Source of the DNA: Cyathus striatus
Taxonomy: Eukaryota > Basidiomycota > Agaricomycetes > Agaricales > Nidulariaceae
DNA length: 64,000 nt
Assembly: GCA_025738555.1 (NCBI GenBank)
Contig: JAOVFP010000017.1
Location: 248,001 to 312,000, forward strand
Direction: 5' to 3'
Below are positions 23,326-35,009 of this stretch, in pieces (within the stretch, counting starts at the first letter, position 1; each line of letters begins with the position of its first letter). The translations under genes were made by a program, and so were the position numbers. Below the pieces are notes generated by a model. It had not been told where the DNA came from and did no database searches. It worked only from the letters and a program-made list of their open reading frames with translations.

Positions 23326-26300
23326 TGCCTGTACAACCCCCCCCAGGCCAACGTGAGCTCCGCTTCTGGCAACAAAATGTCAATGCGTCCCTTGACGGGC
23401 ACCACGATATGCTTGTTACTTTGGGCAGACGAGATTATGACATCTGTGCTGTTCAAGAGCCTTACGTTGATCATAATGGCAAATCACGTTCCAATAAACA
23501 TTGGACTGTAGTATACCCCTCTTCCGCTCCACCTCTGGGTCGAACGGCTCGCTCTCTTCTTTTGATTAACTCCTCTATTTCCACTGACTCGTGGTCTCCT
23601 GTTCCCGTTCCTTCTTCAGACATCACTGCTATCCGCCTCCGGGTAGCGGGGGGTCGCTCTATTTTCATCTTTAACCTCTATGTGGACTGCTCGCACAATG
23701 ACTGCCTACAGGCTCTGGCCTCAACGATGCGAGAGCTCCGTGCTAGCCACCCTCCTGCTGGGGAATCCTTCCACTTCATATGGATGGGAGACTTCAACAG
23801 GCACCATCCTATGTGGGATGAAGAGCGTAACCACCACTTGTTTACCTCAGCAGCATTACGTCTTGCTGAGCCCCTTCTCTCTCTCCTTGCCCGGTATCGG
23901 ATGTCCATGGCACTGCCAAAGGATATTCCCACCCTCCAGGCATTCCGCTCCAAAACCTCACCAGAGTGGACAATGTGTTCCTTAGCGATTCTCTTATGGA
24001 GGATCTGCTAGTGTGTACCACTATCCCTGCTTTGAGTCCCCCCAAAGTGGACCATTTCCCGGTGTTCACTAAATTACTGGCTTCGGCTGCTGATGCACCA
24101 GCACGCCTTCGTCGCAATTTCAAGGCAGTGGACTGGAAGAAATTCCGGGACACGTTATCTGGCGGCTGTCAGGCTTTGCACCTGCTCACGAATGCATATC
24201 TCGTGATGATTTTGACCTTTCTTTACACTCGATGACGGAGGCCATTATGTCCACCATTTCTGATGTCGTTCCGATGGCTCGGATCTCCCCACACACCAAG
24301 CGCTGGTGGAATGCGGAGCTCACCAATTTACGGAAAGAGAAGGTTCGCCTTGGGCGCGTTTCTCACCGTCATGCACATAGTCCGGGGCACCCTTCCCATG
24401 AGGAATATCGCCTCTCTCGCAACACCTATGCTGAGCGGATGCAGGAGGCTCGGGTGGCGAAATGGACTGATTATCTCGAAAAATTCACTGATTCTACTAT
24501 TTGGGACATTGACAGTGTTATCTCCAACTCGGGTGTGGATGGAGGACAGACACGTCTTCCAGTTCTGGTTGTTCGTGACCCAGCTACAGGATCAATCACT
24601 TCAGCGGCTCGCACCAATGAAGAAAAGAGCGAATTGCTCTACAGCACCTTCTTTCCTCCGCAGCGCGCATCTGCTGCTGTTCATGGCAACGCTGAGTACC
24701 CACCCCCAGCTTGGCATTTTACTAATATCTCCGATGAACAGGTAGCTCGGGCTGTTGACAGGATCAATCCTGACAAAGCGACACGCTCAGACTCTGTTCC
24801 CAACCGCGCTATCAAGGAGTGTAAGGATATTCTTACCCCATATTTGGGCCCCCTTTTTCGTGCTACATTCACATTTAATTGCTACCCGGAGGATTGGGCG
24901 TGCACGGAAACATTGGTCCTCCGTAAGCCTGGCAAGCCAGACTACTCCAATCCTTCAGCCTGGAGGCCTATTGTCCTCTCTCACGGACTGGCTCGCCTGC
25001 TCAACAGCTGTGTGGCTGATGAACTCACAGTCATGTCTGAACGCTGTAATCTCCTCCCCTCTCACCACTTCGGTGGACGCCCGGGGCGGAATACTTCAGA
25101 CTCATTGCAGCTGTTGGTATCATCAATAAAGGCAGCTTGGCGCCGCCAGGAAGTAGCAACGCTTCTCAGTCTGGATGTTAAAGGAGCGTTTCCCAGTGTG
25201 GCTCTGGATCGTCTCTACCATGAACTTCGACGTCATGGTATTCCTGAGCCCCTTGTGGGATGGCTACAGATGGTTCTTGAGGAACGTACTACATCCCTCT
25301 CCTTTGATGATCATCTTTCCAATCTTTTTCGACTTCTGGGCGGCCTGGATCAAGGCAGCCCCTTTTCTCCCATTTTATACATTCTTTACAACTCAGGCCT
25401 CCTGGAGATTTCGGCTGATGCTGATCTCTCTTTACTTTATCTTGATGACTCTGCTATGTTACTTACAGGCTCCACCTTCCAGGAGACCCATAGTGCCGTT
25501 GTGTCCATTATGACACGTGTAGGGGAGTGTTTGACTGGGCAGCAGAACATAACTGCGAGTTTGGGATGGATAAATTCCAGCTTTGTGACTTCACTCGTCG
25601 TCGGATGCGTGATCCTTCTCTCCGACGCTTTTTGCTCCTACTGTGAGACAGCGTAACCGCACAGTGCCTGTCCTACGCCCTCTCTTCACCTACAAGGCCG
25701 AGTCATTCACTCCCAGCCTACGGTGCGCTTTTTGGGCCTAATTCTGGACAATGAGCTTCGCTGGGGCCCGCAACGGGCAGCAGCACTAGCAAAGGGGCAA
25801 ACCTGGCTACAGCGTGTTTCACGTGTGGCAAAGCCTGCCAGTGGTGTGGCAGCTTCCTGTATCCGTCGTCTCTATGTCTCTCAAGCAGTACCACGCATTT
25901 TGTATGGAGCTGAACTTTTTCTCTCTCCACCTGATCCCTGCAACCCAACCAAGGTGCCTGCGACCTTCAAGTCTCTCCATTCGATCCAGCGTAAGGCTGC
26001 CCTGCTAATCACAGGAGGCCTTCGTTCTTCGCCAGCTGATGCCCTCGATCGACTGGCAGATTTGCTTCCATTTCATCTCTTGGTAGCCAGACTCCAGCGG
26101 CAGTCTCTATTGCGCTACTGCACTCTCCCTACTACACACCCCCTGACTCACTTTGTTAACCTCGCAGCAGGCCATCGACGCCTAAAGGCCCACAACTCTC
26201 CTCTTCATCTTCTTTTGACGCCTTCCCTCTTCATCCCAAGAATATTGAGACCATCACAGTAGCACGTTTCCCTCCTTCTTGGTCTCCTCCATTTATGGTT

Positions 26301-27314
26301 CAGATCGCAAAGGACAGCAAGTCAGCTATCGCGCAGGACGAAGCTGACTCATCAGATATTATTATTTACACAGATGGGTCGGGCTACAAAAAGAAAATTG
26401 GAGCATCAGCAGTTCTCTATCGCCGTGGTCGCATGGTCGATAGTCTGCGGTACCAATTGGGCCGGGATACGAACTTTGTGGTCTACAATGCAGAGAGTCT
26501 TGGTCTCCTCTTAGGTGCCCGCCTCTTGTCGCTACAGCATCACTTCTCGAGTGTTACCTTTGCTGCTGACAGCCAGGCTTCTCTACAGGCTACCTTAGGC
26601 CGCTACCCTCATTCAGGACAATACATTACAGACGAACTTGTACGCTCACTCTCTGCAAAGTCACTAAAAGATGTCCGCATCTGCCTCCGCTGGGTCCCAG
26701 GCCACCACGATGTTGCAGGAAATGAGGCAGCAGATGTGGAAGCGAAGGCAGCAGCTGTGAACGGCTCAGACCCTCGCACTGCCATCTTTCGACCCTTCCA
26801 ACACCAACTCCCCGCTACGAAATCTGCTCTTCGCGCAAACCATCGGCGACGACTTCGGGAAGCTTCCCAGACCGTTTGGAAAGCCTCCCCGAGTCACGCA
26901 CGAATCAGCCGCAATATCCCATCGAAGCCTGCTAAATATTTCTCCTCCCTCCTTCTCTCCCTTCCACGCAAGCTAACTAGTCTCCTCACACAGTTAGTGA
27001 TCGGACACATCTCTTTGAACAAACACCTCCACCGCATTGGAAAGTCAGCCTCCCCACTTTGCAAGAAGTGTAGGCTACGTGTTCACGAGACTGTGGATCA
27101 CTACCTACTTCACTGCCCAGCCTACCGCAACCTACGACGCTCTCTTACAACAGATTGTGCCCCCCGTGGCCAAAGACTATCCCTCAACCGGATTCTGTCA
27201 GATGCCGAACACATCCCCGCGCTCATCACATTCATCAACTCCTCTGGACGCCTCTATCAAGTTTTCGGCACTATTCCTGCCTGGAGCCCCCTGGAGATTG
27301 AGAACCATCGATGA
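23325..27314 (+). pseudogene. LINE ORF2: APE endonuclease, reverse transcriptase and RNase H
   Basis: The ATG overlaps the ORF1 stop as TAATG (23323-23327). The endonuclease reads WQQNVN, AVQEPYVD and WMGDFNRHHPMWDE. The reverse transcriptase has RKPGKPDYSNPSAWRPI, LSLDVKGAFPSV, GLDQGSPFSPILY and LLYLDDSAML (catalytic Asp pair kept). RNase H has IYTDGSGYKKKIGASAV, NAESLG, AADSQA and GNEAADVEAKA, so its D-E-D-D residues are visible. A C-terminal finger CKKCRLRVHETVDHYLLHC follows. Frame breaks near 23960, 24190, 25540-25700 and 26240 interrupt it. In an active copy this protein nicks the target and primes reverse transcription there. Confidence 0.85.
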
Positions 27315-27618
27315 AGTCAGAAATAGGACACAGTACCAACCTCGTACTCGCAATTATACATGCCACTGGCGCAGGCTCTGCCTGCTCATCACTAGGGTTC
27401 ACGCCTGCATCACAGGGTCCCTCATACATTAACCTCCTGGTGCTCCCCCTGCGGGGGTAGTATCCCCGAGTCCACCCCCATTATCTCGCTGCCGAATTTT
27501 TCACCTCATATGATACATTTACTTTACCATTACAATACATTACAAATGTAGTAACTGCCCTCAAGCTGCCCAGCACTGTCGTGACATATGGCCTGCCACT
27601 ACCGACAATAAACTTTGG

Positions 27619-27662
<44 letters not shown>

Positions 27663-27850
27663 GCAAGAAAACGTATGTCCATTTGATATAGTTCATTGGT
27701 TTTCTGAAAAACCGATCGTAAGATAAAGAAGACGCGCAGAAGGCTAATCTACATACTTCCAGATCAGGCTGTACTCATCTTGCAGAGTTAAAAGAAATTC
27801 CCATCCCAGTAACGACGCTGCACAGACTATAGACACCTCATTAACCCATG

Positions 27851-29757
27851 CTATTCACCTAGGGTAAGTATTAGTTCACTCTTGTGGAATAATTTTGGAT
27901 AGTAATGGTCGATATATCATGTTGCAACATTTTATCGACAATTAGCCGACTAACTTAAGACGGTCCCCGAAATTCAGATTTATAACTTGTATATATAGCT
28001 AGTTGAAGAGTGCCGGTTTACGTTAGGTCAAAATGTTACAAGATGTTAACGGCTGAATGACAAGATAAATTCAATATAAAATTACAAAACTCACGATACT
28101 TTATCCCTGCAGCTTGCAAGTGCCAAGCCAAGTGGATATCAATTGCATATACAGGATTTGATCGCTCAGTTGGACACCAAAACTTAATGGCCAAACTTTT
28201 TCTGTTTCACGCACTCTCTTGACTATTTCTTTATATCATTAGGTGGTATATCGTTAATTCTACACTTTTCTGAATTTTGGGGATATTCTATGGTGAGGAA
28301 AAGAATACAGACCACATTCTCTTAAATTAAGCCAAAAATAGCTGCACTACTCATTTGTACACCTTCGCTTAAGCGGCATTATGCGTGGGAAACGGCAATA
28401 AAACTCGGCGCTGATTAACTCTGGATTAACGTGCGAAAGGCCACCATTTCTGAAAATGAGATCCACAAGTTTCTATACCACTCAAATTTTGGTTTCTTTG
28501 GGTCATTTTAAGCCTAAAATGGTGGATAGACATGATATAATAGTATTTACAGTATTATTTGTGCAATTATCCCTATAAAAATCATAACTCCGTCAGTTTT
28601 GACAATTTCAAGAGTCTAGACGTTTTATTCCCATCATGAATACACGCATTTTGGCTAAAGGAATAAGGAGAAACTTTTTTCTCACGGTGCCATGTAAGTT
28701 GCACAAAAGTAGTGGTGACTAAGCGCATGGCACCATACATTACGATCACTTATCTTGTGGGCTCTTGTAGACCCAGGCTGGACCCAGGGACCCGAACCCC
28801 GTGGCGTGCTAATTAATTGAGATTGGCGAAGCGTCATCGATATCTCGATACTTATGTACTATTACATTATTACTTGAGCAAGGATGCCGGTTATGGGCAT
28901 ATCCGGCATCCGGTGGGCCTCCAGCTGAGCAAGGTCTCAACCACAAGTCATCTGGCCGCGTCGCTAATCTTCCATTCAACTTTAATTGAACGGAGGACTT
29001 GTGACCGCGACTTTCAGTCGCCACTAGCCTACTCTCGAGTCTCCTCTTCTTTGAAGTTTGTAAATCTCCATATTCATCCTCTATTTTCACTTTTAGATAC
29101 CAGCTGCGAATATTGAATTTTTGATTCGTCCTTTATGTTTAGTAAGTACTTACATATTAAAATAAAATAATATATGTATTTTAAAACCATACGTAAACAT
29201 TCATAACTTATTCTATATCCACGATAGTTGTAAGAAGAATATCTGAGTTAGTTTCAGAGTCATGCCAATCTTGTCCTACAGTCAGATTTTGCATGGTAAT
29301 AATCATTCTGCATCCCTTCATGGATTAAATATATGTATTGTAAGGTGAAACATAATGAAGACTTACTGCAATTGATAGAATGGTTATCGGCCATCTTTAC
29401 TCGCAATAACAGAATAAGCTTCCTCTTTCGTATAACATAATATCTGGGTCACGTACATAAACATCTTATGTGCTTTTGAAACCTGCGACGTCACCGCCAC
29501 AGAGGTAGGAAACATGTACATACCTGTGGGGAGAATCAGTACCGTCGATTTCTATTCATGGGGACAACTGAATATAAGGTGCAGTTCCGCTTACGACAGA
29601 CAACGAGATAGATAAGACCGCCGTTACGCAGCACAGCTTGAAAAACAGGAACATGTTGTAGCCGGTGTGATTTAGCTAATGTAGTAACCCATATGACTGT
29701 CAGCAAAATTATGACCGTTGCACTACCGAATAGCTGTCAGTATATATGGCCTATAGC
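27851..29757. other. No gene; 3' duplication segment and a small inverted-repeat element
   Basis: 27851-28680 is AT-rich upstream sequence of DUF6533-like copy 1. At 28684-28735 GGTGCCAT and ATGGCACC flank TTGCACAAAAGTAGTGGTGA, a small inverted-repeat element also seen at 30472-30551. 29200-29530 duplicates 19430-19760. Near 28770-28800 the words CCCGAACCCC and GGACCCAGG resemble a tRNA B box on the minus strand, but no tRNA can be folded. Confidence 0.45.
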
Positions 29758-30460
29758 TTACTTATTTGGAGTGATAACGCACAGGTAGTACACCGCCGAA
29801 GATGGAGCGCCGGCTGCGTTACATGCGGCATCGAAGGGTATCGTAGTATATGTAGGGTAGGCACAAGCAGTTGCCAATGAAATCTCTGTCATGAACAACG
29901 TTATGAATACCGCACTGATTCGTGAATCTTTACTATATAACGCATACACTGCAACAGCCTAGTAGTCAGAGAAAGTACTAAGAATGTAAATAACATACCA
30001 CACCTTGAAGAGCAAGAATTATTTGTACTACTAACAGAAGCAAAGATGAAGCGATGATGAGGTATAGGAACCATAATCTACAGGCCTCTTGATGGAATGG
30101 CAATTCGGTTAACAAATTCAGAACTATATGAACGTTTACACTGTGTGATATATTGAGCTTCAATCGTTATCTAGGTGGAGGGAAGGTGTAAAAACCTTAC
30201 AGTTGTACTGTTAGGGAAAAATAACGCAAGAATAAGTATGTCCATTTGATATAGTTCATTGGCTTCCTGTGTGAACCGATAATAAGACGAACGAGTAAAT
30301 GAGGTTGATTTACGTACTTCCAGATCAAACTATGCTCATATTTCAAAGTCAAAAGAAACTCCCATACGAGTAGCGTCGCTGCGCCGACTATCGAGGCAAA
30401 AACACTTTAGCAATTCATGTTATTCACAATTCTTAATCTCGCTGCGGTCGGCTAACGCCA
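29758..30460 (-). CDS. DUF6533-like membrane protein, copy 2 (short)
   Basis: A possible start at 30460 gives MALADRSEIKN, followed by a short intron. Exons then read LLVWEFLLTLKYEHSLIWK, KPMNYIKWTYLFLRYFSLTV, CRLWFLYLIIASSLLLLVVQ and VYALYSKDSRISAVFITLFM, ending VYYLCVITPNK at 29758. Three to four hydrophobic segments are evident. DUF6533 proteins are usually near 300 residues; this one would be about 190 and stops early, so either more 3' exons exist (a GTGCGT donor-like site follows VYYLC) or the gene is truncated. It is the unoccupied paralogue of the LINE-split copy and lies about 2.6 kb from that copy's 5' end in the same orientation. Function in the family is unknown. Confidence 0.6.
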
Positions 30461-30471
30461 TACCTTCGGTC

Positions 30472-30551
30472 TATGGTGCCATTTTGGGTGAGAAATATCA
30501 GGTGACTTTTCCTTGTACAAAAGTTGTGGTGACTAAGTGACTTGCACCATA
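30472..30551. repeat. Small inverted-repeat element (TATGGTGCCA ends)
   Basis: Begins CTATGGTGCCA and ends TTGCACCATAG, with the internal words TTGTACAAAAG and GTGGTGACTAAG shared with 28684-28735. A third end (CTATGGTGCCATTGCAATG) occurs at 30891. It lies immediately upstream of the putative DUF6533-like start and could contribute to its promoter. Confidence 0.5.
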
Positions 30552-32237
30552 GTTTGAGGGGCTCAGGCATGAAGAAGCGAGATTAGATCATTAAGCACTC
30601 TGATGCGCCCTTCAATTTTCACGCGGCGTGCGGGAGCGTCTGTGTACCATATTTTCGACGTGCTTTAATTTTTAACCATACTTACTGGTACCATACGTGC
30701 ATGTTCGACGCACACATACGGATTAGATCCCCTCTGATATTTCAATATGAAAATGATTTTTTATCACCCAACCAACACCAATACCTGCGCCTGACCAAAC
30801 CAAAAGTGCTTGCGTGTGATGCATGTGATGCATGTAATCATTTGATGCCGCATGCGAGCCTAGTGCTCTGACGCTGTCAATAATTGTAGCCTATGGTGCC
30901 ATTGCAATGACTCTTGATACTGCAGGATTAATAAAACGCGTGAAACATAAAACGACAAATGTAAAAAATTCCCACTACCTTTTAAGGCAGTTGGGTTATA
31001 GGGTCCTTTGGATTTCCCTATAAGTCAATTTGTGGATGCGATCGGGATCTCACTTTCTGGCAATATGATTGGCTGAAGACTTTTATACGCTGTGTTTGGC
31101 TTACTTAAGTTATTTACTCTTATCCTTCTCAGCTTCGTTGCCGTTCATCTCCCCTCGAGACCCTTCTCTTCAACTCCTCCTAGTCAAGTCCTTGAGTTCT
31201 TCAACACAACTGCAGCCAAGTTCCACTGTCGTTTTTCCAATCATTTTCTTATATGACCATGCTCCTTTACTCTTCTCGACTACCCTTCCCTGCTATTCAA
31301 CGGGCATGACACCAAACACGCACACATCTGCTACCTAGCACTCGAGTTGGGCACACAAGCGATCAAAAGAATAATGCATATGTCCTGCCCATTCCGGATC
31401 CCGTGCGTTACACAGATTTGAGAGGGATAACTAGCTACCTTGCTGGGGAACAGGCCGATGGAGCGCTGGTGGGACTGCGATAGGATCGAAAAAGAGGATA
31501 CGCTGTCGTTGAAGATTTGTTGGCTAGTTTACTCTCACATGCAGAGTATTTGGATTCTCGTGAGAAAAATACTGCATTGTGGCAAAATGTTAACTTTTCA
31601 CTGTTAAGTGCAGTTGGCTGGGCTGCCACACATATATGATCTTCTCGTTTCATGTCCTAATGTTAACTCAAAGCTTTTGTCCGTATTTGTATGTGGATGG
31701 TGGAGACGTACAGGAATGTTGAATGTAAATTCATGTATATACTATATTTAATAGTACAGAGCTGTGGTTACATGAACTAAAATAATACAACATGCTGAGA
31801 AACCTACCCACAGCTATGAAAGTGTAGTGTAAATATACAAAAAAAATTATGATTCGGCACTGTACATATATACAATGTAAATAAAAATGGAGCCACAATT
31901 TTACAACACTCAGTGCCACATTGATTGCTTGTTCAAGTAAGAGTATATAACAAGATTACTTACACACAAACTCTCCTAAGGTAGTGGCCATCAGTAAATT
32001 CGTGAAGGTCTGATATAGCCGTACGTTTCTCACGCGCTCAATAGAAGATGTTGAAATGGTTACAAGTAGTTATACGGCGTTATAATGGTACTGACATAGT
32101 AAATAAAAATCATAATCTGACTAACATATTTTACTCTGTGTATCAACAGTTGTAAGTTTTAATTAAAGTCAAATACAGCGTACAATGTGTTGCTATGTTA
32201 TCGGTATATTGTACTTTGCTCGTGAGTCCTTAGAGTT
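30552..32237. other. No gene recognised; contains an inverted dispersed repeat
   Basis: 30961-31078 is the reverse complement of the 18325-18400 repeat. An 89-codon ORF at 31069-31338 and a 72-codon minus ORF at 31435-31653 have no recognisable family and biased Ser/Leu composition. 31700-32200 is AT-rich. Confidence 0.4.
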
Positions 32238-35000
32238 GGGCACCAAGAAAATTCCGTGCACGCTCAATTATGAGCGTGAGTTGAGCGTGCACGTTCAGGG
32301 TCTGAGCGTGATAATGGCGACCCTGAGCGTGAAGTATTGTATCTTGAGCGTGAAGAAATCCTACATGAGCGTGAAGATAATATCTTATAAATTGACGTAG
32401 TTCTGTATTGTACTGTATTAAAAATGTGTAAATATAACTATCCACGCTCACATTAATATTCGGTTTGAGTGTCCGTAAGCGTGAATGGTAATGCCTATCA
32501 TGCTCACGCTCAAACTCGATTAAATTGAGCGTGAGCGTGAACAATGCATATGGAATTTACATTTACACTCACTCTACAGCAAATATAGCCGCTGTGAGCG
32601 TGAATATACATGTACTAATCTGTATTCACGCTCACGCTCGATTTAATTAAGTTTGAGCGTGAGCGTGATATGATTACCTATCACGCTCACTCTACATAAC
32701 TGTACAGTGAGTGTGTATATAAAGTAAATATTTACGACGCACGTTCATGTAATACATCCTTTTAAATTGAGCATGAACATGTATAGACATTGTATTCACG
32801 TTCACGTTCACTTCGCACTCACAGTCGGGGTGGTTTTGGTTTCCTGTTATTTAAGCATAAGCTTGCATATCGATATGATATTCATGCCGCACTTAATTTA
32901 AACAAGGTTGAGTGTGAGCGTGATATGTGTTTACCTTCACGCTCACATGCATTTCTTCCTTCCCGCTCACGCATATTTACCATCACTTGTGCGTGAGTGT
33001 GAACATAAACCAATTTTATATTCAAGTTACTAAGTAGTTGATTTTTAGTGAGTGTGATAAGTATTTACTTTCACGCTCAGTCATATTTTCAGTGACTTGA
33101 GCATGGGCGTGAGTTAAATACAATTAGACTTACATAGTATGTATATACGCTCATAGTAAATCTCTATATTTCGATCCACGCTCACATTTATTGTGGTTTT
33201 AAACTATAATTTGAGCGTGAGCATGATGAGATTCCTATTCACGCTCACGCATATCTACCGTAAATATTTACATGAGTGTTATATTCAAAATCATGCTTGA
33301 CTTAATCAAATTTAGGCATGAGTGTGATAAGAATTTCTATTCACGCTCATGCTTATTTCATTTTATTTGAGCGTGAGCCTAGCATGACTATATGTTTCAA
33401 GTTCAAGTTCATTCATATCTCCTTTCGCTTGAGCGTGAGCATGATTATTATTATTATTATTCACACTCATACTGACTTCCTATAACTTGAGATTAACTCT
33501 GTGAGTATGAATATTTAACCTGCTCATTAAATTGAAGCAGGCAGAAAATTCCGTGCACGCTCAGGGTCATATACTTGAGCGTGAATAATATTTAAGTGAG
33601 CGTGAAGTAATATAAAATTGAGTGAGAAGCTATATGTTGTCATCAACATAATCATAAAGATATACTGTAGCATGTCCTCCTTATAGTCTATCCTAAAAGA
33701 ATTAGATATCATACACCCAGTTTAAGCATGAACCTGATAGATATTTCTATTCACGCTCATGCATATTTACAATAAATTGTGCGTGAGTGTTATATTCACG
33801 CCCGCACTCGATTTTCTTGAGTTTGAGCATGAGTGTGGTAGGAATATTTATCACGCTCATGCATATTTACTGCTGCTTGCATAGTATAGCGTGTGCGTGA
33901 GTATTATATTCACACTCACGCTCGATTTACTTGAGTTTGAGCATGAGCGTGTTAGGTATCCCTATTCACGTTCATGCATATTTCCAGTAACTAGAGTGTG
34001 AGCGTGAATAAAGAATATATATATATACGTGTTTACTTTCAATTTAAACAAGTTTGGAAGTGAGCAGGAAATGATGAGCGTGGATATTCTATGTGAGTGT
34101 GAATAAAAGGGCTATCATAAATCAACTTCTCTTACATTAATTACTTGGTTTACTATTGCATGTATCTAGAGAGTATATCAAATAACTTATAAGTAGCACT
34201 GACTAACGGAATGGGATAGATCATGTAAGCATGAATATAATACCCTATATGTACATTCACGTTCATACTCTATTAATCATGAGCGTGATATGTCAATGAT
34301 ATGCACTGCTAAACCGCATATCATTTAAATTGAGATAAGCGTGAGTGTGAATAGATTACCCTGTTCACGCTCATACTCACGGTCAAATTCATCATAATTG
34401 AGAGTGAGCGTGCAGTGCGTGAAGTGAATACTTATTCATGCTCACACATAAGTATTACAGTTTACACCTGAATTGAAGTGTCGGTGTGTCCATTGTACTT
34501 AGTAGTACTTACTACTTCACTCATGTGTAAGTTAAGTCAAAATATAAATATATTATTTAATCTTATAAAAATGAATACTCACATCATGAGCGTGAAGTAA
34601 AGACCTTGAGCATGAATTGACAGACCTTGAGTGTGAAAACTCAGACCCTGTGCATGAAAGTATGGACCCTGTGCGTGAGATGTCGACCCTGAGCGTGAAA
34701 TACAATCTTGAGCGTGATGTGAGCGTGCACACTCAATGCACGCTCACACCTTGAGCGTGAAAAATGAGCGTGCACGTACAAGTTTGAGCGTGAAATATAA
34801 AATTTATTCTTCAATATCTGACATTCCATCTCGCTTAAAAACCTTACTTGCAGTAACAATAAGACTACAGGAGTACAAAACAAGTATATATACTTAATTT
34901 ACATTGTGTTTTGACCCGAAAATAGGCCATTTACTACTAATATATATACCTTGAGCGTGAAAATTTGGCCTTGAGCGTGCACGGTAAAAACTACGTGCCC
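32238..35000. mobile_element. Non-autonomous TIR element packed with GAGCGTGA motifs (Mutator-like by TSD length)
   Basis: Flanked by a perfect 9-bp target duplication CTTAGAGTT (32229-32237 and 35001-35009). Ends are GGGCACCAAG at 32238 and GTGCCC at 35000; a further shared word CCGTGCACGCTCAA lies about 17 bp inside each end. Within 2.76 kb I counted about 36 exact GAGCGTGA or TCACGCTC words, plus many one-base variants, where fewer than one is expected by chance. Many occur as facing pairs forming short hairpins, for example around 32650-32695. An internal copy of the left end (AAAATTCCGTGCACGCTCA at 33547) suggests internal duplication. No transposase-like ORF. A 9-bp duplication fits Mutator-like elements. 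Confidence 0.85.
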
Positions 35001-35009
35001 CTTAGAGTT

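Larger units (their letters stand above)
21240..27660 (+). mobile_element. LINE retrotransposon (Tad/I-like, with RNase H), 6.4 kb
   Basis: Two ORFs, a 39-nt poly(A) tail (27622-27660) and a 13-bp target duplication AACGCAAGAAAAC (21227-21239 and 27660-27672). The unoccupied paralogous site near 30225-30245 (AATAACGCAAGAATAAG) confirms the insertion point. ORF1 carries three zinc knuckles; ORF2 carries endonuclease, reverse transcriptase, RNase H and a terminal CCHC finger. Length and TSD suggest a full-length insertion, but frameshifts in both ORFs indicate it is dead. The Tad/I assignment is from domain order (EN-RT-RH), not from a tree. Confidence 0.9.
20770..27850 (-). pseudogene. DUF6533-like membrane protein gene, copy 1, split by the LINE
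   Basis: Minus-strand exons: LLGWEFLLTLQDEYSLIWK (near 27770), then KWTYVFLRYFALAIQ (near 27690 and 21215) cut by the LINE, then LWFIYLIIASVLLLLSVQII (near 21050) and TVYALYNKNTRISSLFLMLF (near 20940), ending at 20770. These are transmembrane segments in the order of the basidiomycete DUF6533 family, seven-helix-like membrane proteins of unknown function. The LINE sits inside the coding exon of the second membrane segment in antisense orientation, so no product is expected. The uninterrupted paralogue at 29758-30460 shows the empty site. The start codon is uncertain. Confidence 0.72.

Noticed and set aside
29200..29700. Further C-terminal exons of the DUF6533-like gene
   Set aside because: Both duplicate copies keep related sequence here, but I found no long frame or helix-like segment in the right orientation and frame.
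32230..32544. ORFs with repeated LSVK/HAQ words suggesting a repeat protein
   Set aside because: The periodicity comes from the GAGCGTGA DNA motif, occurs on both strands, and the element has no consistent frame.
33440..34760. Possible CRISPR-like array in the GAGCGTGA region
   Set aside because: Repeats are 8-9 bp, irregularly spaced and in both orientations, in a eukaryotic transposon with a 9-bp target duplication.
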